Assembly: GCF_030532325.1 (NCBI RefSeq)
Contig: NZ_JAUNLS010000007.1
Location: 42,399 to 106,398, forward strand
Reading direction: 5' to 3'
From: Corynebacterium sp.
Lineage (GTDB): Bacteria; Actinomycetota; Actinomycetes; Mycobacteriales; Mycobacteriaceae
Length of the DNA: 64,000 nucleotides
In this document: in pieces, positions 29,757 through 38,846 of the stretch
Layout: each line of letters starts with the position of its first letter
Position numbering within the stretch: position 1 is the first letter of the stretch
Notes under the pieces: generated by a model
The model's input: only the letters and a program-made list of their open reading frames with translations
Told to the model about the DNA's origin: nothing
Database searches by the model: none
Program-made: the position numbers and the translations under genes

Positions 29757-30377
29757 CTACTTCTCCCCTACGAGATCCTTGACAGATTGAATAATCATAT
29801 CGACATCCGTGGTGGCGATCCACCGCCCGGCCCATTGCCGCCGGGCCAGCTCCCGGTAGGCCGCGGCGGTGCGGGCCTGCAATCCGCCGTCTTGTTCGTA
29901 ACGGTCGCGGGCGCGGGCGGCATCCGCCTCCGCCCGGGAGGCGGCGCGCTCGGCGGCCACGTTCACGGCGGTGTCGAGATAGATCTGCAGATCCGGCACC
30001 GGCAGGCCGAGGCGCTCGTACTCGAGCGCGTAGACCCAGTCCACCACCGCCTCATCCTGGGCGCGGGCGGCCGAGTAGGCGGCGTTGGAGGCGACGTAGC
30101 GATCCAGCAGCAAAAGCCGCCCGGTATCCGTGGCCGCAGACGCGAGCTGTTCCTTGGCACCGTGGCGGTCGAGCGCAAAGAGGGTGGCCATGGCGTAGAT
30201 GGAATCGGTGAGGTCCCCCATGCGCCCGTAGAGCGCCTCGCGGGCGAGCTGCGCATGGATGGAGGTCTCATAGCGTGGGAAGGCCAGGACATCGACCTCG
30301 ATGTCCAGCTCCTGGCGCAGCCTGCCTACCAGGGTGTTCTTCCCCGCGCCGTCGATTCCTTCGATACTTACCAGCAT
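29757..30377 (-). CDS. tmk: thymidylate kinase
   Basis: 206 aa. P-loop GIDGAGKNT near residue 8, the DRY motif in LLLLDRYVASNAAYS, and a substrate-binding FPRYETSIHA. Phosphorylates dTMP to dTDP. In Corynebacterium and Mycobacterium sahH normally precedes tmk; here that place is taken by a DUF4259 gene. The downstream mtrA start follows after one base. Confidence 0.93.
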   Translation of the reverse strand: MLVSIEGIDGAGKNTLVGRLRQELDIEVDVLAFPRYETSIHAQLAREALYGRMGDLTDSIYAMATLFALDRHGAKEQLASAATDTGRLLLLDRYVASNAAYSAARAQDEAVVDWVYALEYERLGLPVPDLQIYLDTAVNVAAERAASRAEADAARARDRYEQDGGLQARTAAAYRELARRQWAGRWIATTDVDMIIQSVKDLVGEK

Positions 30378-30432
30378 GGATGTGTCACAAAACTTTCAGA
30401 ATGCTCAAATGCGGACGGATGCAGACCACGGC

Positions 30433-30786
30433 TTAGGACAGAGCCTCGATGAAGGGCTCCAGGTCATAGTCCTCTTCTACGGCCTCGAGCAGCTCCAGCG
30501 CGTTCTCCGTCAGGGCCTCGCTGCCGCTGCCGGTCAGATCGCGGATGAACGGGTAGGAGGCCACCACCTCACCCGCACTGAACGGGGCGCCGGCCCAGAT
30601 GGCGGCGATGGTGGCGGCGGCCAAGGCGTTGCGCTCCTCCTCGGTGGATACGCCGTCGCCGGCGGTGGCTAGCGCGCAGGCGTCGGCGATGGCTTCGACG
30701 ATGTCATCATCGTCAAGGTTGGCCAGCTCGTCGAGGAAATCCACATTGTCCTCATCAGTGAAGATGTGTTCATCCCATGTGCTCAC
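30433..30786 (-). CDS. DUF4259 domain-containing protein
   Basis: 117 aa from the GTG at 30784-30786, which has AAAGGAG 7 nt upstream (an ATG inside the spacer is out of frame). Starts STWDEHIFTDEDNVDFLDELANLDDDDIV (first residues given in part), a pattern of the DUF4259 family, and is strongly acidic. Short family proteins of this type have no known biochemical role. It precedes tmk by 55 bp on the same strand. Confidence 0.7.
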   Translation of the reverse strand: MSTWDEHIFTDEDNVDFLDELANLDDDDIVEAIADACALATAGDGVSTEEERNALAAATIAAIWAGAPFSAGEVVASYPFIRDLTGSGSEALTENALELLEAVEEDYDLEPFIEALS

Positions 30787-31259
30787 TGCATGTCTCCTTT
30801 GTTTAAGGCACTGGCGACGCCCCTGCGGGCGTCTGGGGCAAATCGGGCAATAATGTACACCACACGTGCGACTGTGGAGTCTTGGATGTGGCGGCCTGGC
30901 CGGCCGCGGCGAGCATCCCGGTGTCGCACCGCGCTCATACCACTGTTGTACCACTCATTGTTCTACCAAACGGGGCTCTCGCCCGTGATTGCCCAGGCGC
31001 TTTGTGGGCGCTTCTGTGAGCGCTTCGAGGAGTCTTTGTGCGGATAGCTGCCGCCAGCCCTTTCCAGCTCAGCGGGTTCGTGTTATTGTCGTTATCATCT
31101 CGTTATAGAATTCTGCTTCCGCGCTTTCTGTACGGCTGTACCCCGGCGGGCTGGCACCTCCAATTCGCCGGCCCCGGGGCATCCACAGAAAGTCCACCCC
31201 GGCAGGACTAGTCGCACAACCGGATCCAGCCACACAGACAAGCCGCGAAAGGAGGCAGG
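30787..31259. other. 473-bp intergenic region with hairpin, GCGCTT iterons and AT-rich promoter
   Basis: No supported gene. GACGCCC-CTGC-GGGCGTC (30816-30833) is a perfect 7-bp hairpin 30 nt upstream of the DUF4259 start. GCGCTT recurs at 30997, 31008 and 31020, spacing 11 and 12 bp, so all on one DNA face. Around 31080-31115 an AT-rich stretch includes TTATAGAAT, a candidate -10 for the plus-strand gene at 31260. Confidence 0.5.
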
Positions 31260-32012
31260 ATGGACCGCAACGCAGACAATGACTCGCGCCGCGTCGTCGT
31301 CTTCATCGCCTTGGGCTTGGTCACCGCACTTGCGGTGGGCGTGGCCGTCTGGCGGGTCAGTGCGCCGAGCTCCGTGGTCGCAGGCCACGTCGAGCCGGTG
31401 GTGCAGTCTTCCTCCACCGCTACCCAGAGCTCCGCGCCGTCGAATGAGTACAGCACCACCTCCGCAGCACCCGAGCCGCAAAACGAAGAGCAGGCCGCGC
31501 CGGTGGCCACCAATGACCCCTATCTCGCGCCCAATGCCGTGCTCAACCGCACGCAGGCGGCCGGGCCCACGGCGGTCTACCGGCCCGATAATGTCTCTGC
31601 CTGGACGCAGGGCAATGGCACCGCGGCTTCCCCCCAGGGCAGCGTGAACGCCGCGCCTTCGAGCGCCGTTGCTGAGCAGTCGGCACCGAGCACGGAGAAC
31701 GTCCCTGTCCTGCCCAACGAGGGCGGCATGGACCAGGACTCCTCCTCCCACTCGCGCCCGGAGCGCCCGGACCGTGAGGATAACGAGCCCACCCACGAGC
31801 AGACCCCGCCGAATACTCCGCAGACGCAGACCTCGACCCCGGATTCACCCGAGACCCCCGTGCCCTCCACTGAGCAGCCCACTGGATCGCCCACGGAGGA
31901 ACCTTCCCCCAGCAGCGGCACCGCCGCCGGCAGCGAAGTCACACTCACCCCAAACACGGACGAGCCCACGGTCATGGAGTCCGCCGCGACGGAACCCACC
32001 CCGCTGGACTAA
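31260..32012 (+). CDS. membrane-anchored Ser/Thr/Pro-rich protein
   Basis: 250 aa. A single N-terminal signal-anchor (VVVFIALGLVTALAVGVAVW, about 12-31) with no obvious cleavage site is followed by about 215 residues of Ser, Thr, Pro, Glu and Asn of low complexity. This is a type II membrane protein with a disordered, wall-spanning and perhaps O-mannosylated tail. GGAGG lies 4 nt before the ATG. Convergent with manA, gap 24 bp. No domain recognised. Confidence 0.65.
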   Translation: MDRNADNDSRRVVVFIALGLVTALAVGVAVWRVSAPSSVVAGHVEPVVQSSSTATQSSAPSNEYSTTSAAPEPQNEEQAAPVATNDPYLAPNAVLNRTQAAGPTAVYRPDNVSAWTQGNGTAASPQGSVNAAPSSAVAEQSAPSTENVPVLPNEGGMDQDSSSHSRPERPDREDNEPTHEQTPPNTPQTQTSTPDSPETPVPSTEQPTGSPTEEPSPSSGTAAGSEVTLTPNTDEPTVMESAATEPTPLD

Positions 32013-32036
32013 CACTGGGTCAGCCCGCGGGACTCG

Positions 32037-33290
32037 TTAGACGCGCGCCAGGAAGAGCTGCGCGCGTGCCCCCTCTGCAGCCACGGCGGTAGCGGCGGGA
32101 TCGTTTGCTGGCAGCCAGACTGCCTGCCCGGCGCTGAGCTCCACGTGCTCGTCGGCGCTGTTGCGCAGCTCGGCGTTGCCGGCGGTGCACAGCACGATAG
32201 CGGGGCCGTCGAAGTCGATGTCCACGGACTGCTCCGCGCCCGCAGCACCCCCGAGTTCTACGCGGTCGAGGGCGAACTCGTCGATGGGCACCGGGTAGGA
32301 CCACTGGCGTGCGCCGTGGACCTGCGGGGCGGAGTCCTTGTTCACCTGCTCTACGCGCGGGTTCGCAATCGGCTCGTAGGTGAGCACCTTGACCAGCTCG
32401 GGCACGTCCACGAACTTCGGGGTCAGCCCGCCGCGCAGCACGTTATCGGAGTTGGCCATGATCTCCACGCCCAGGCCGCGCACGTAGGCGTGCAGCTCGC
32501 TGGCGTCGAGGTAGACCGCCTCGCCCGGCTGCAGAACCACGTGGTTGAGCAGCAGCGCGCCCAGCACGCCGATATCGCCGGGGTACTGCTCGTTGAGCTG
32601 CAGAACCGTGGCCATGACGGTGGCCATCCAGGCGTCGTCAGCCGCCAGCTCCCCCTGGTTATCCACCAGGCGCTGCCCGGCGGCCACAACGGCGCTGATG
32701 AGTTCCTTGCGCTTGGCGGCGGGGATGGTGATCCAGGTGGTAAACAAAGCGCGCAGGTTATCGCTCTCCGCCGCGGGATCCTCAGCCAGCATGCTCAGGT
32801 AGTGGTCCAGCTCCGGGCACTGCAGGGCCTGGAACAGGCGCAGGGTCTGCTCCAGGGGGCGGAAGCCCGCCATGGCGTAGAACTCGGACAGGGCGACGAT
32901 GAGCTCAGGCTTGTGATTATCGTCCTTGTAGTTGCGGTTGTTCGCGGTCAGTTCCACGCCGGCCTCGTTCTCCCGGGCAAAGCCCTCCTCCGCCTGCGCC
33001 TTGGAGGGGTGCGCCTGGAGGGAGAGCGGCTCCTCGGCAGCGAGGAGCTTGAGCAGGAAGGGCAGGCGCTGGCCATACTTATCGACGACCCTCTGGCCCA
33101 ACTGCCCCTGCGCATCAGCGGCGATGCGCTCATCGAGGTGCTGGCCCTCAACAGTGGAGGGATCCGCCGGATGCGCGCCGTACCACAGCTCCGCGATGGG
33201 GCTGTCGGTGGCCGGCTGATTCATCAGGTTCGGGATGATGGTTCGCGAACCCCAGGAGTACTTCCGGATTGCGCTGTTCAGCAGCTGCAT
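32037..33290 (-). CDS. manA: mannose-6-phosphate isomerase, class I
   Basis: 417 aa. Zinc-site motifs are SLQAHPSKAQAEEGF and NHKPELIVAL; the C-terminal active-site region includes ANSDNVLRGGLTPKFVDVPEL. Interconverts fructose-6-P and mannose-6-P, feeding GDP-mannose for mannosylated lipids and glycoproteins. Lies 12 bp after the TobH-like gene on the same strand, as in other actinobacteria. AAAGG is 9 nt before the ATG. Confidence 0.95.
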   Translation of the reverse strand: MQLLNSAIRKYSWGSRTIIPNLMNQPATDSPIAELWYGAHPADPSTVEGQHLDERIAADAQGQLGQRVVDKYGQRLPFLLKLLAAEEPLSLQAHPSKAQAEEGFARENEAGVELTANNRNYKDDNHKPELIVALSEFYAMAGFRPLEQTLRLFQALQCPELDHYLSMLAEDPAAESDNLRALFTTWITIPAAKRKELISAVVAAGQRLVDNQGELAADDAWMATVMATVLQLNEQYPGDIGVLGALLLNHVVLQPGEAVYLDASELHAYVRGLGVEIMANSDNVLRGGLTPKFVDVPELVKVLTYEPIANPRVEQVNKDSAPQVHGARQWSYPVPIDEFALDRVELGGAAGAEQSVDIDFDGPAIVLCTAGNAELRNSADEHVELSAGQAVWLPANDPAATAVAAEGARAQLFLARV

Positions 33291-33302
33291 GTCAAGAAAC
33301 CT

Positions 33303-34340
33303 TTACTGTGTGTCGTAGGCGGTCGCGGCATAACTCCGCGTGATCAACTGGAGCGCACGGGCGAGATCACCCAGTGCGGGCTCGGTGTCGGCACTCGACA
33401 CAGCGAGCGCGTGGGGCAGGTTCGCCTCTTCCTGGCCCCATAAAACAATTTTCAAGGGTACCAAAGGCCCCTGGGCGCCGTCGCCGTCAATCTGGGGGTC
33501 AAAGAAGATGTCCCGCTCGGCGGCCGGGGCGGACTCACGGTGCCGCTCCAGCACTCCGGGCAGCTCCTGGGCATCGACGACGGTGCCGCCGAGGCCGTGA
33601 ACCGTCCACACCGCCGCGGCCATGCGCGCAACGAGAGCCCCCATGTCCACGCGGGCGCGCTGCTCCGAGTAGAGGTACCGGTCCACCCCGCAGCTGTGCA
33701 CCACAAAGGCCCCCTCGACGAACTCGCGTAGCACGCGCCCAGGGTTGGTGGTGGCGTCATGCTCCGGGGTGAGCAGGGCAAGCTCGCGGTCGACGGCCTC
33801 AGCCACCTCCTCCAGGCGGCGGGTCACCAGGACGGGATCCTCGGTGAGCACGGAGTAGATAGCGTGCAGTGCGGTGATGTAGCGGGCCGGGGAGGACCCC
33901 TCGGCCGTCGGCAACGTAGGTGCCTGCCAGGTCTCCTCTGGGGCGTCCTCCACCAGCGGGCCGCGAGTCGGCCCCACAAGCACGGTGCTCGCGCCCCGCG
34001 CGGCGGCGGTGATCAGAGCCCGGGAGGCCCATTCCGCTTCCCCGCTCTCGCCAATGACCACAACGACGTCAAGCGCCCCGCAGAACTGCGGCAGAGATTC
34101 CGCCACCACGATGGGCACCTGGGCCGGCTCCGCCAACCCGGCGGCGAAGTGCGCGGTGGCCCGGGCGATGTGATCCGTGGGCAGAATCACCAGGCTGCGC
34201 GGGCGCGAGCCGCCCAGCAGCTCGGCGAGGTCTTCCACCGCCGAGGCCATCAGCCTGACCTGCGCGCCTTCGTGGGCTACGTCGAAGTAGCGCACCGTCT
34301 CTGGCGCATAGGAAGAACCGTCAAAGTAGCTGTCACTCAT
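33303..34340 (-). CDS. TobH-like (Rv3256c family) SIS-type protein
   Basis: 345 aa from the ATG at 34338-34340. Contains a sugar-isomerase-like core (ALDVVVVIGESGEAEWASRAL, then GASTVLVGPTRGP) and a long alpha/beta region; the family always sits between pmm and manA in mycolata. Function not established; related to phosphoglucose-isomerase-like proteins. TATGCT on the minus strand (34348-34353) is 7 nt from the ATG, so a leaderless mRNA is likely; an ATG four codons earlier overlaps that box. Confidence 0.78.
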   Translation of the reverse strand: MSDSYFDGSSYAPETVRYFDVAHEGAQVRLMASAVEDLAELLGGSRPRSLVILPTDHIARATAHFAAGLAEPAQVPIVVAESLPQFCGALDVVVVIGESGEAEWASRALITAAARGASTVLVGPTRGPLVEDAPEETWQAPTLPTAEGSSPARYITALHAIYSVLTEDPVLVTRRLEEVAEAVDRELALLTPEHDATTNPGRVLREFVEGAFVVHSCGVDRYLYSEQRARVDMGALVARMAAAVWTVHGLGGTVVDAQELPGVLERHRESAPAAERDIFFDPQIDGDGAQGPLVPLKIVLWGQEEANLPHALAVSSADTEPALGDLARALQLITRSYAATAYDTQ

Positions 34341-34347
34341 GGCGCCC

Positions 34348-34353
34348 AGCATA
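34348..34353 (-). promoter_or_regulatory. -10 box of leaderless TobH-like gene
   Basis: TATGCT followed by GGGCGCC (7 nt) and the ATG at 34340. No Shine-Dalgarno. Confidence 0.5.
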
Positions 34354-34567
34354 GCCCCGCACCCGGGCACCCGCGGGGCCACTACCCCGCCCCGCGGGAC
34401 CAAAAGAGCAGTCAAACCGGCATTTTGGGCCACGAGCAGATATGCAATAAGGGCTGCCTTTGTGGGATGATGAACCGAGTATGAATACACCGCGGGCGTA
34501 GCATGTGTCCCGCACCTAGTACTACTGCACTACTGCGTACCCGTTTCACAGACATCGAAAGGCCATC

Positions 34568-35920
34568 ATGACTCAACAGCCACTGAAAGTAGCCGTCATC
34601 GGTGCCGGCCCCGCCGGCATTTACGCGTCCGACATCCTGGTGAAGAAGACCGGCGGCAACGTTCAGATCGATCTCATTGAGCAGATGCCTGCCCCCTTCG
34701 GTCTCATCCGCTACGGCGTTGCCCCGGATCACCCGCGCATCAAGGGCATCGTGAACTCCCTGCACCGCGTACTGGAGACCGAGCAGATCCGCCTGCTCAC
34801 CAACGTCACCATCGGCCGCGACATCACCCTGGCTGAACTGCAGGAGCACTACGACGCCGTGGTCTTCGCCACCGGCGCGGTGGGGGATCGCGGCATGACC
34901 ATCCCGGGCTCCGATCTCGAGGGCGTGCACGGCGCCGGCGAGTTCGTGGGCTTCTACGACGGCAACCCGCGTTTCAAGCGCGACTGGGATCTCTCCGCGG
35001 AGGAGGTCGCGGTGATTGGCGTGGGCAACGTCGCCCTCGACGTCTCCCGTATCCTGGCCAAGACCGCGGACGAGCTCAAGGAAGCCACCGAGATCCCGGA
35101 TAACGTCTATGAGTCCCTGTCCAAGAACAAGGCCCACACCGTGCGCGTCTTCGGCCGCCGCGGCCCCGCCCAGGCCAAGTTCACCCCGCTGGAGCTCAAG
35201 GAGCTGGACCACTCCCCGACCATCAACGTGGTGGTGGATCCGGAGGACATCGACTACGACGAAGCCTCTCTCAAGGCCCGCGAGGAGGCCAAGTCCTGCG
35301 ACCTGGTGTGCCAGACCCTCGAGGGCTACGCCATCCGCGAGCCCAAGGACGCACCGCACACCCTGCAGATTCACCTCTTCGAGCAGCCGGTGGAGTTCAT
35401 CGGTGAAAACGGGAAGGTGACCGCCGTGAAGACCGAGCGCACCGCGCTCAACGGCGATGGCACTGTCTCCGGAACTGGTAAGTTCACCGAGTGGCCGGTG
35501 CAGGCGGTCTACCTCGCGGTGGGCTACCGCTCCGATGCCATCGAGGGCGTGCCCTTCAACGAGGATAAGCACGTGATCAACAATGACGGCGGGCATGTCG
35601 TCGACAAGCAGGGCGAGATCGTGCCCGGTCTCTACGCCACCGGCTGGATCAAGCGCGGCCCGGTGGGGCTCATCGGCAACACCAAGTCCGACGCCACCGA
35701 GACCATCGGCATGCTGCTTGCCGACGCCGCCGCAGGCAACCTCTCCCACTCCGCCGAGGAGGACATCACCTCCCTGCTGGAATCCAAGGGCATCGAGTAC
35801 CTGACCTGGGAGGGCTGGAAGAAGCTGGACGCCGCCGAGCGCGCCCTGGGTGAGGCCGAAGGCCGCGAGCGCAAGAAGTACGTCGAGTGGGAGGACATGG
35901 TTTTCCACTCGCGCGGCTAA
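34568..35920 (+). CDS. fprA: NADPH-ferredoxin reductase FprA (adrenodoxin reductase family)
   Basis: 450 aa FAD- and NADP-binding oxidoreductase that passes electrons from NADPH to ferredoxins. FAD fingerprint VAVIGAGPAGIYAS (near 9-22), PFGLIRYGVAPDHPRIK, NADP fold AVIGVGNVALDVSRIL, and the C-terminal FAD contact ATGWIKRGPVGLIGNTKSDA. Full length. The ATG has GAAAGG 6-7 nt upstream. The upstream region has an 8-bp tandem ACTACTGC pair near 34520. It lies between the TobH-like gene and pmmA. Confidence 0.93.
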   Translation: MTQQPLKVAVIGAGPAGIYASDILVKKTGGNVQIDLIEQMPAPFGLIRYGVAPDHPRIKGIVNSLHRVLETEQIRLLTNVTIGRDITLAELQEHYDAVVFATGAVGDRGMTIPGSDLEGVHGAGEFVGFYDGNPRFKRDWDLSAEEVAVIGVGNVALDVSRILAKTADELKEATEIPDNVYESLSKNKAHTVRVFGRRGPAQAKFTPLELKELDHSPTINVVVDPEDIDYDEASLKAREEAKSCDLVCQTLEGYAIREPKDAPHTLQIHLFEQPVEFIGENGKVTAVKTERTALNGDGTVSGTGKFTEWPVQAVYLAVGYRSDAIEGVPFNEDKHVINNDGGHVVDKQGEIVPGLYATGWIKRGPVGLIGNTKSDATETIGMLLADAAAGNLSHSAEEDITSLLESKGIEYLTWEGWKKLDAAERALGEAEGRERKKYVEWEDMVFHSRG

Positions 35921-35943
35921 TCCGTGCGCCCTAAGGCGGTGGC

Positions 35944-36276
35944 ATGAACGCCACCCCTTCCCCCGATAGCCCTATGCCCGGTGATTCCCCTCGCCCACCG
36001 CAGGTGCGCGCCTCCGCGAAGGAACGCACCACCGTGGCGCGCATTCTTTCCGACGCCCTCTCCGAAGGCCGCCTCACCATGGAGGAGTTTGACGAGCGCA
36101 CCGGCCAGGCCTACAACGCGCGCACCCGCGCCGAGCTGGCGGCACTGACCGCGGATCTGCCCGCGCCACGCGATGAAACCACCCCCGCCAGCTCCGCCGG
36201 CGATCCACACACGCCGCTGGTGCGGGTGGTGGGCATCGCCGCCTTCGGGGGCGTTGAGGTGAAGACGAAGTCCTAG
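35944..36276 (+). CDS. DUF1707 (SHOCT-like) domain protein with short C-terminal LiaF-like tail
   Basis: 110 aa. The DUF1707 signature VRASAKERTTVARILSDALSEGRLTMEEFDERTGQAYNARTRAEL (read in pieces) covers residues 20-70. The end RVVGIAAFGGVEVKTKS resembles the beginning of the cell-wall-active DUF2154/LiaF domain, cut after one strand. No TM segment. 23 bp after fprA on the same strand, convergent with pmmA. Confidence 0.8.
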   Translation: MNATPSPDSPMPGDSPRPPQVRASAKERTTVARILSDALSEGRLTMEEFDERTGQAYNARTRAELAALTADLPAPRDETTPASSAGDPHTPLVRVVGIAAFGGVEVKTKS

Positions 36277-36292
36277 GGACCGGCCCAGGGGT

Positions 36293-37660
36293 TTAGGCCC
36301 GAATGATGGCCAGGACCTCGTCGGCGATCTGCTGGACTTCCTCGGTGGTCTTGGCCTCCACGTTGAGGCGCAGCAGCGGCTCGGTGTTGGATGCGCGCAC
36401 GTTGAACCAGGCCTCAGTGCCCTTCAACTCAACCGTGACACCATCGAGCTCATCCACGGACTCAATCTTCTCCGCCAGCGCGTCCAGCACCCGCTGGGTC
36501 GAGGCCGCCTGATCCTCCACCGTAGAGTTGATCTCACCGGAAGCCTCATAACGCGAATACTGCGCCATCAGCTCGCTCAGCGGCTTATCGGACTCACCCA
36601 GCGCCGCCAACACGTGCATCGCCGCCAGCATGCCCGAATCCGCATTCCAGAACTCCTGGAAGTAGTAGTGCGCCGAGTGCTCACCACCAAACACAGCCTT
36701 CTCCTTGGCCATCTGTGCCTTGATAAACGAGTGGCCCACACGCGTGCGCACAGCCTTACCACCGTTCTCCGCGATGATCTCCGGCACCGTCTTCGACGTA
36801 ATCAGATTGTGAATGATCGTCGCCCCCGGGAACTTCTTCAGGTAACGCTCCGCCACCAGGGCGCAAATCGCCGAAGGCGAAACCGGCTGCCCCTTCTCAT
36901 CCACCACAAAACAGCGATCCGCATCACCATCAAAAGCCAAGCCAATATCGGCCTTTTGCTCCACAGTGAACTTCTGCAAATCCACCAGGTTCTTCGGATC
37001 CAACGGATTAGCCTCGTGGTTGGGGAACGTGCCATCCAGCTCAAAGTACAAATCCCGCACATCACAAGGCAGACCCTTAAACACCTCAGGCACCGTGTGC
37101 CCACCCATGCCATTGGCCGCATCCACAGCCACCACCAGCGGGCGGGAATCCTCCAGCGGCACCAGACCACGCAGGAAGGCCGCGTAGTCCGGCAGCACCT
37201 CCTTCTCACTGACAGCCCCCGGCTCACCCTCATACGCCGGCACGCCCTCAACGAGCATGTCCTTGATGGCCTCCAAACCAGTCTCCTGGCCCACCGGCAC
37301 CGCGCCCGCCCGGCACATCTTGATGCCGTTGTACTTCGCCGGATTATGCGAGGCAGTAAACATCGCGCCCGCACACCCCATCGAACCAGCCGCAAAGTAC
37401 AGCTCATCCGTCGAAGTCAGATTGAGCATGACCACATTGATGCCCTGCGAGGCAGCACCCTGTGCAAAAGCGCTGGCCAGCGCCGGCGAGGACGGGCGCA
37501 TATCATGCCCAACCGCCACCGTGGTCTCCCCCTCGCCACGCAGGATCGCGGCAAACGCCGCACCGGTATCGCGCACGAAGGCCTCATCGATGTCTTCGCC
37601 CACAACGCCACGGACGTCATAAGCCTTAATCACTGCATCAAGCTGTTCACGAGTTCGCAT
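36293..37660 (-). CDS. pmmA: phosphomannomutase/phosphoglucomutase
   Basis: 455 aa alpha-D-phosphohexomutase converting mannose-6-P to mannose-1-P. Active-site phosphoserine loop FTASHNPAKYNG near residue 104, metal loop FDGDADRCF, substrate loop GGEHSAHYY, and phosphate-binding RASNTEPLLRLN near the end. Start ATG 37658-37660; a TTG three codons upstream is in frame, but TAAGAT lies 8 nt before the ATG. Codon use in the middle (TCG, GGG, TTG, CGG, ACT) differs sharply from flanking genes. Confidence 0.93.
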   Translation of the reverse strand: MRTREQLDAVIKAYDVRGVVGEDIDEAFVRDTGAAFAAILRGEGETTVAVGHDMRPSSPALASAFAQGAASQGINVVMLNLTSTDELYFAAGSMGCAGAMFTASHNPAKYNGIKMCRAGAVPVGQETGLEAIKDMLVEGVPAYEGEPGAVSEKEVLPDYAAFLRGLVPLEDSRPLVVAVDAANGMGGHTVPEVFKGLPCDVRDLYFELDGTFPNHEANPLDPKNLVDLQKFTVEQKADIGLAFDGDADRCFVVDEKGQPVSPSAICALVAERYLKKFPGATIIHNLITSKTVPEIIAENGGKAVRTRVGHSFIKAQMAKEKAVFGGEHSAHYYFQEFWNADSGMLAAMHVLAALGESDKPLSELMAQYSRYEASGEINSTVEDQAASTQRVLDALAEKIESVDELDGVTVELKGTEAWFNVRASNTEPLLRLNVEAKTTEEVQQIADEVLAIIRA

Positions 37661-37754
37661 AACCCGCAATCTTACCCCCTACGCCTGCCCCAACCGGCGT
37701 AGCAGGCGTGTCGGCTGCCTCACGTGGAGCCCCTCTGCGTGCGTGGGAGCGCTC

Positions 37755-38249
37755 TTACTCCCCCTGCTTGCCCTCCGCCCCCGTCTCGACGTGCGACTCA
37801 GCATCCAGCTCAACGTCCGGCACCACGCTGAGGTGCGCGCGGCGGCGCTGGCGGGCGTCGCTAACCCGCCGGGTGCGGAAGACTGGATGGTTAGAGTTAA
37901 GCGGATCGGCGCCGTCGAAGTTAGCGGAGTAATCGATGGGATCAGCCCCGGAGCCGGCGTGGGTATCGTCGACCAGCCCGGTGGTCACCCGTCCGGCCTC
38001 GCGCACGGCCTCGGCCAGCGCGGTGAGATCGTCATCCTCATCGAGCTCGATGCGGTCCACGCGCACCATCTCCCAGCCTTGCGGGGCGGTGATGCGGGCA
38101 CTGTGCTTTTCGCAGAGATCCCACGCGTGCGGGTTGGTGTCCTCCGCAAGCGGGCCCACCACTGCGGTTTGCTGCGAGTAGGCGTAGGTCAACGTTGCCA
38201 CGGCCGGGCGGCCGCAGCCTGGGCGAGAACAACGACGAGAGGAATTCAC
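37755..38249 (-). CDS. DUF3499 family protein with zinc-ribbon-like N-terminus
   Basis: 164 aa from GTG 38247-38249. Starts NSSRRCSRPGCGRPAVATLTYAYS, with cysteines C-x4-C and a later DLCEKH, resembling a small zinc site. The acidic middle and variable tail match the actinobacterial family of Rv3258c. TAGACT (minus strand, 38257-38262) is 7 nt from the GTG, so the mRNA is likely leaderless. The frame is open further upstream but without support. Confidence 0.82.
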   Translation of the reverse strand: MNSSRRCSRPGCGRPAVATLTYAYSQQTAVVGPLAEDTNPHAWDLCEKHSARITAPQGWEMVRVDRIELDEDDDLTALAEAVREAGRVTTGLVDDTHAGSGADPIDYSANFDGADPLNSNHPVFRTRRVSDARQRRRAHLSVVPDVELDAESHVETGAEGKQGE

Positions 38250-38256
38250 GCGCCTA

Positions 38257-38336
38257 AGTCTAAACCCAAACTTTAGATTTGCGTAGTCCGCAGCCCGGCG
38301 TGGCCACCATAAACGGGCCCGCGTGCAGCCTAGAAT
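38257..38336. promoter_or_regulatory. divergent leaderless promoters for DUF3499 and metallopeptidase genes
   Basis: Minus-strand -10 TAGACT at 38257-38262 is 7 nt from GTG 38249. Plus-strand -10 TAGAAT at 38331-38336 is 7 nt from ATG 38344. Neither gene has a Shine-Dalgarno. Confidence 0.6.
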
Positions 38337-38343
38337 GTGGCCC

Positions 38344-38814
38344 ATGAGTATGCCGCGACCCCACATGCGCACCGCCCGCGACCGCCACGGCCGCGGGGCG
38401 CGCGGGCCGCTGCTACCTCAGGCCACGCCGCGCTACCGCTCCAAGGCCGAGCGCTTCGACATGGCCGTGCTGGAGGCCTACGCCCCGGTACAGAACGCCT
38501 TTGCCGAGCAACTCGCGGGCCTCGACCTCGCGGTGGACACCATTCCGCGGATGCGTTTGTCCGCCGATATGACCATCATGCCCGATGACATCATCGCCGA
38601 CGGCCCCGTCCCCCTGGGCCGCATTGTGCCCGCGGGCGTTGATTCTCAGGGTCGTCCGACTCGTGCCCGAATGGTCATTTTCCGGATGCCGATCGAGGCT
38701 CGAGCCACCACCCCGGCTGAACGCGAAGAGTTGCTCGGAACCGTCATTACCGCACTTGCAGCCAATTATTTGAACCTCGAACCGGAAGACGTAGATCCCC
38801 GCTTTAGCTGGTAA
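38344..38814 (+). CDS. metallopeptidase family protein (Rv3259-like)
   Basis: 156 aa from ATG 38344 (second candidate 38350). Contains RYRSKAERFDMAVLEAYAPVQ and LDLAVDTIPRMRLSADMTIMPDDIIADGPVPLGRIVPAG (in part), the pattern of the actinobacterial relatives of minimal MPN/M-type metallopeptidases. A clear HExxH is not visible, so activity is doubtful. Divergent partner of DUF3499, order shared with Mycobacterium Rv3258c-Rv3259. Confidence 0.75.
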   Translation: MSMPRPHMRTARDRHGRGARGPLLPQATPRYRSKAERFDMAVLEAYAPVQNAFAEQLAGLDLAVDTIPRMRLSADMTIMPDDIIADGPVPLGRIVPAGVDSQGRPTRARMVIFRMPIEARATTPAEREELLGTVITALAANYLNLEPEDVDPRFSW

Positions 38815-38821
38815 ACCCCCC

Positions 38822-38846
38822 TGTGGGTATCCCAAGCATTCCCACA
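38822..38846 (+). terminator. hairpin after metallopeptidase gene
   Basis: TGTGGG (38822-38827) pairs with CCCACA (38841-38846) 8 bp after the stop; no T-run, so tentative. Confidence 0.4.

Noticed and set aside
34412-35908. 498-codon minus-strand frame opposite fprA
   Set aside because: Shadow; the FprA motifs lie on the plus strand.
38323-38343. Earlier start codons for the metallopeptidase gene
   Set aside because: The upstream ATG (38323) precedes the -10 box; leaderless start at 38344 fits better.
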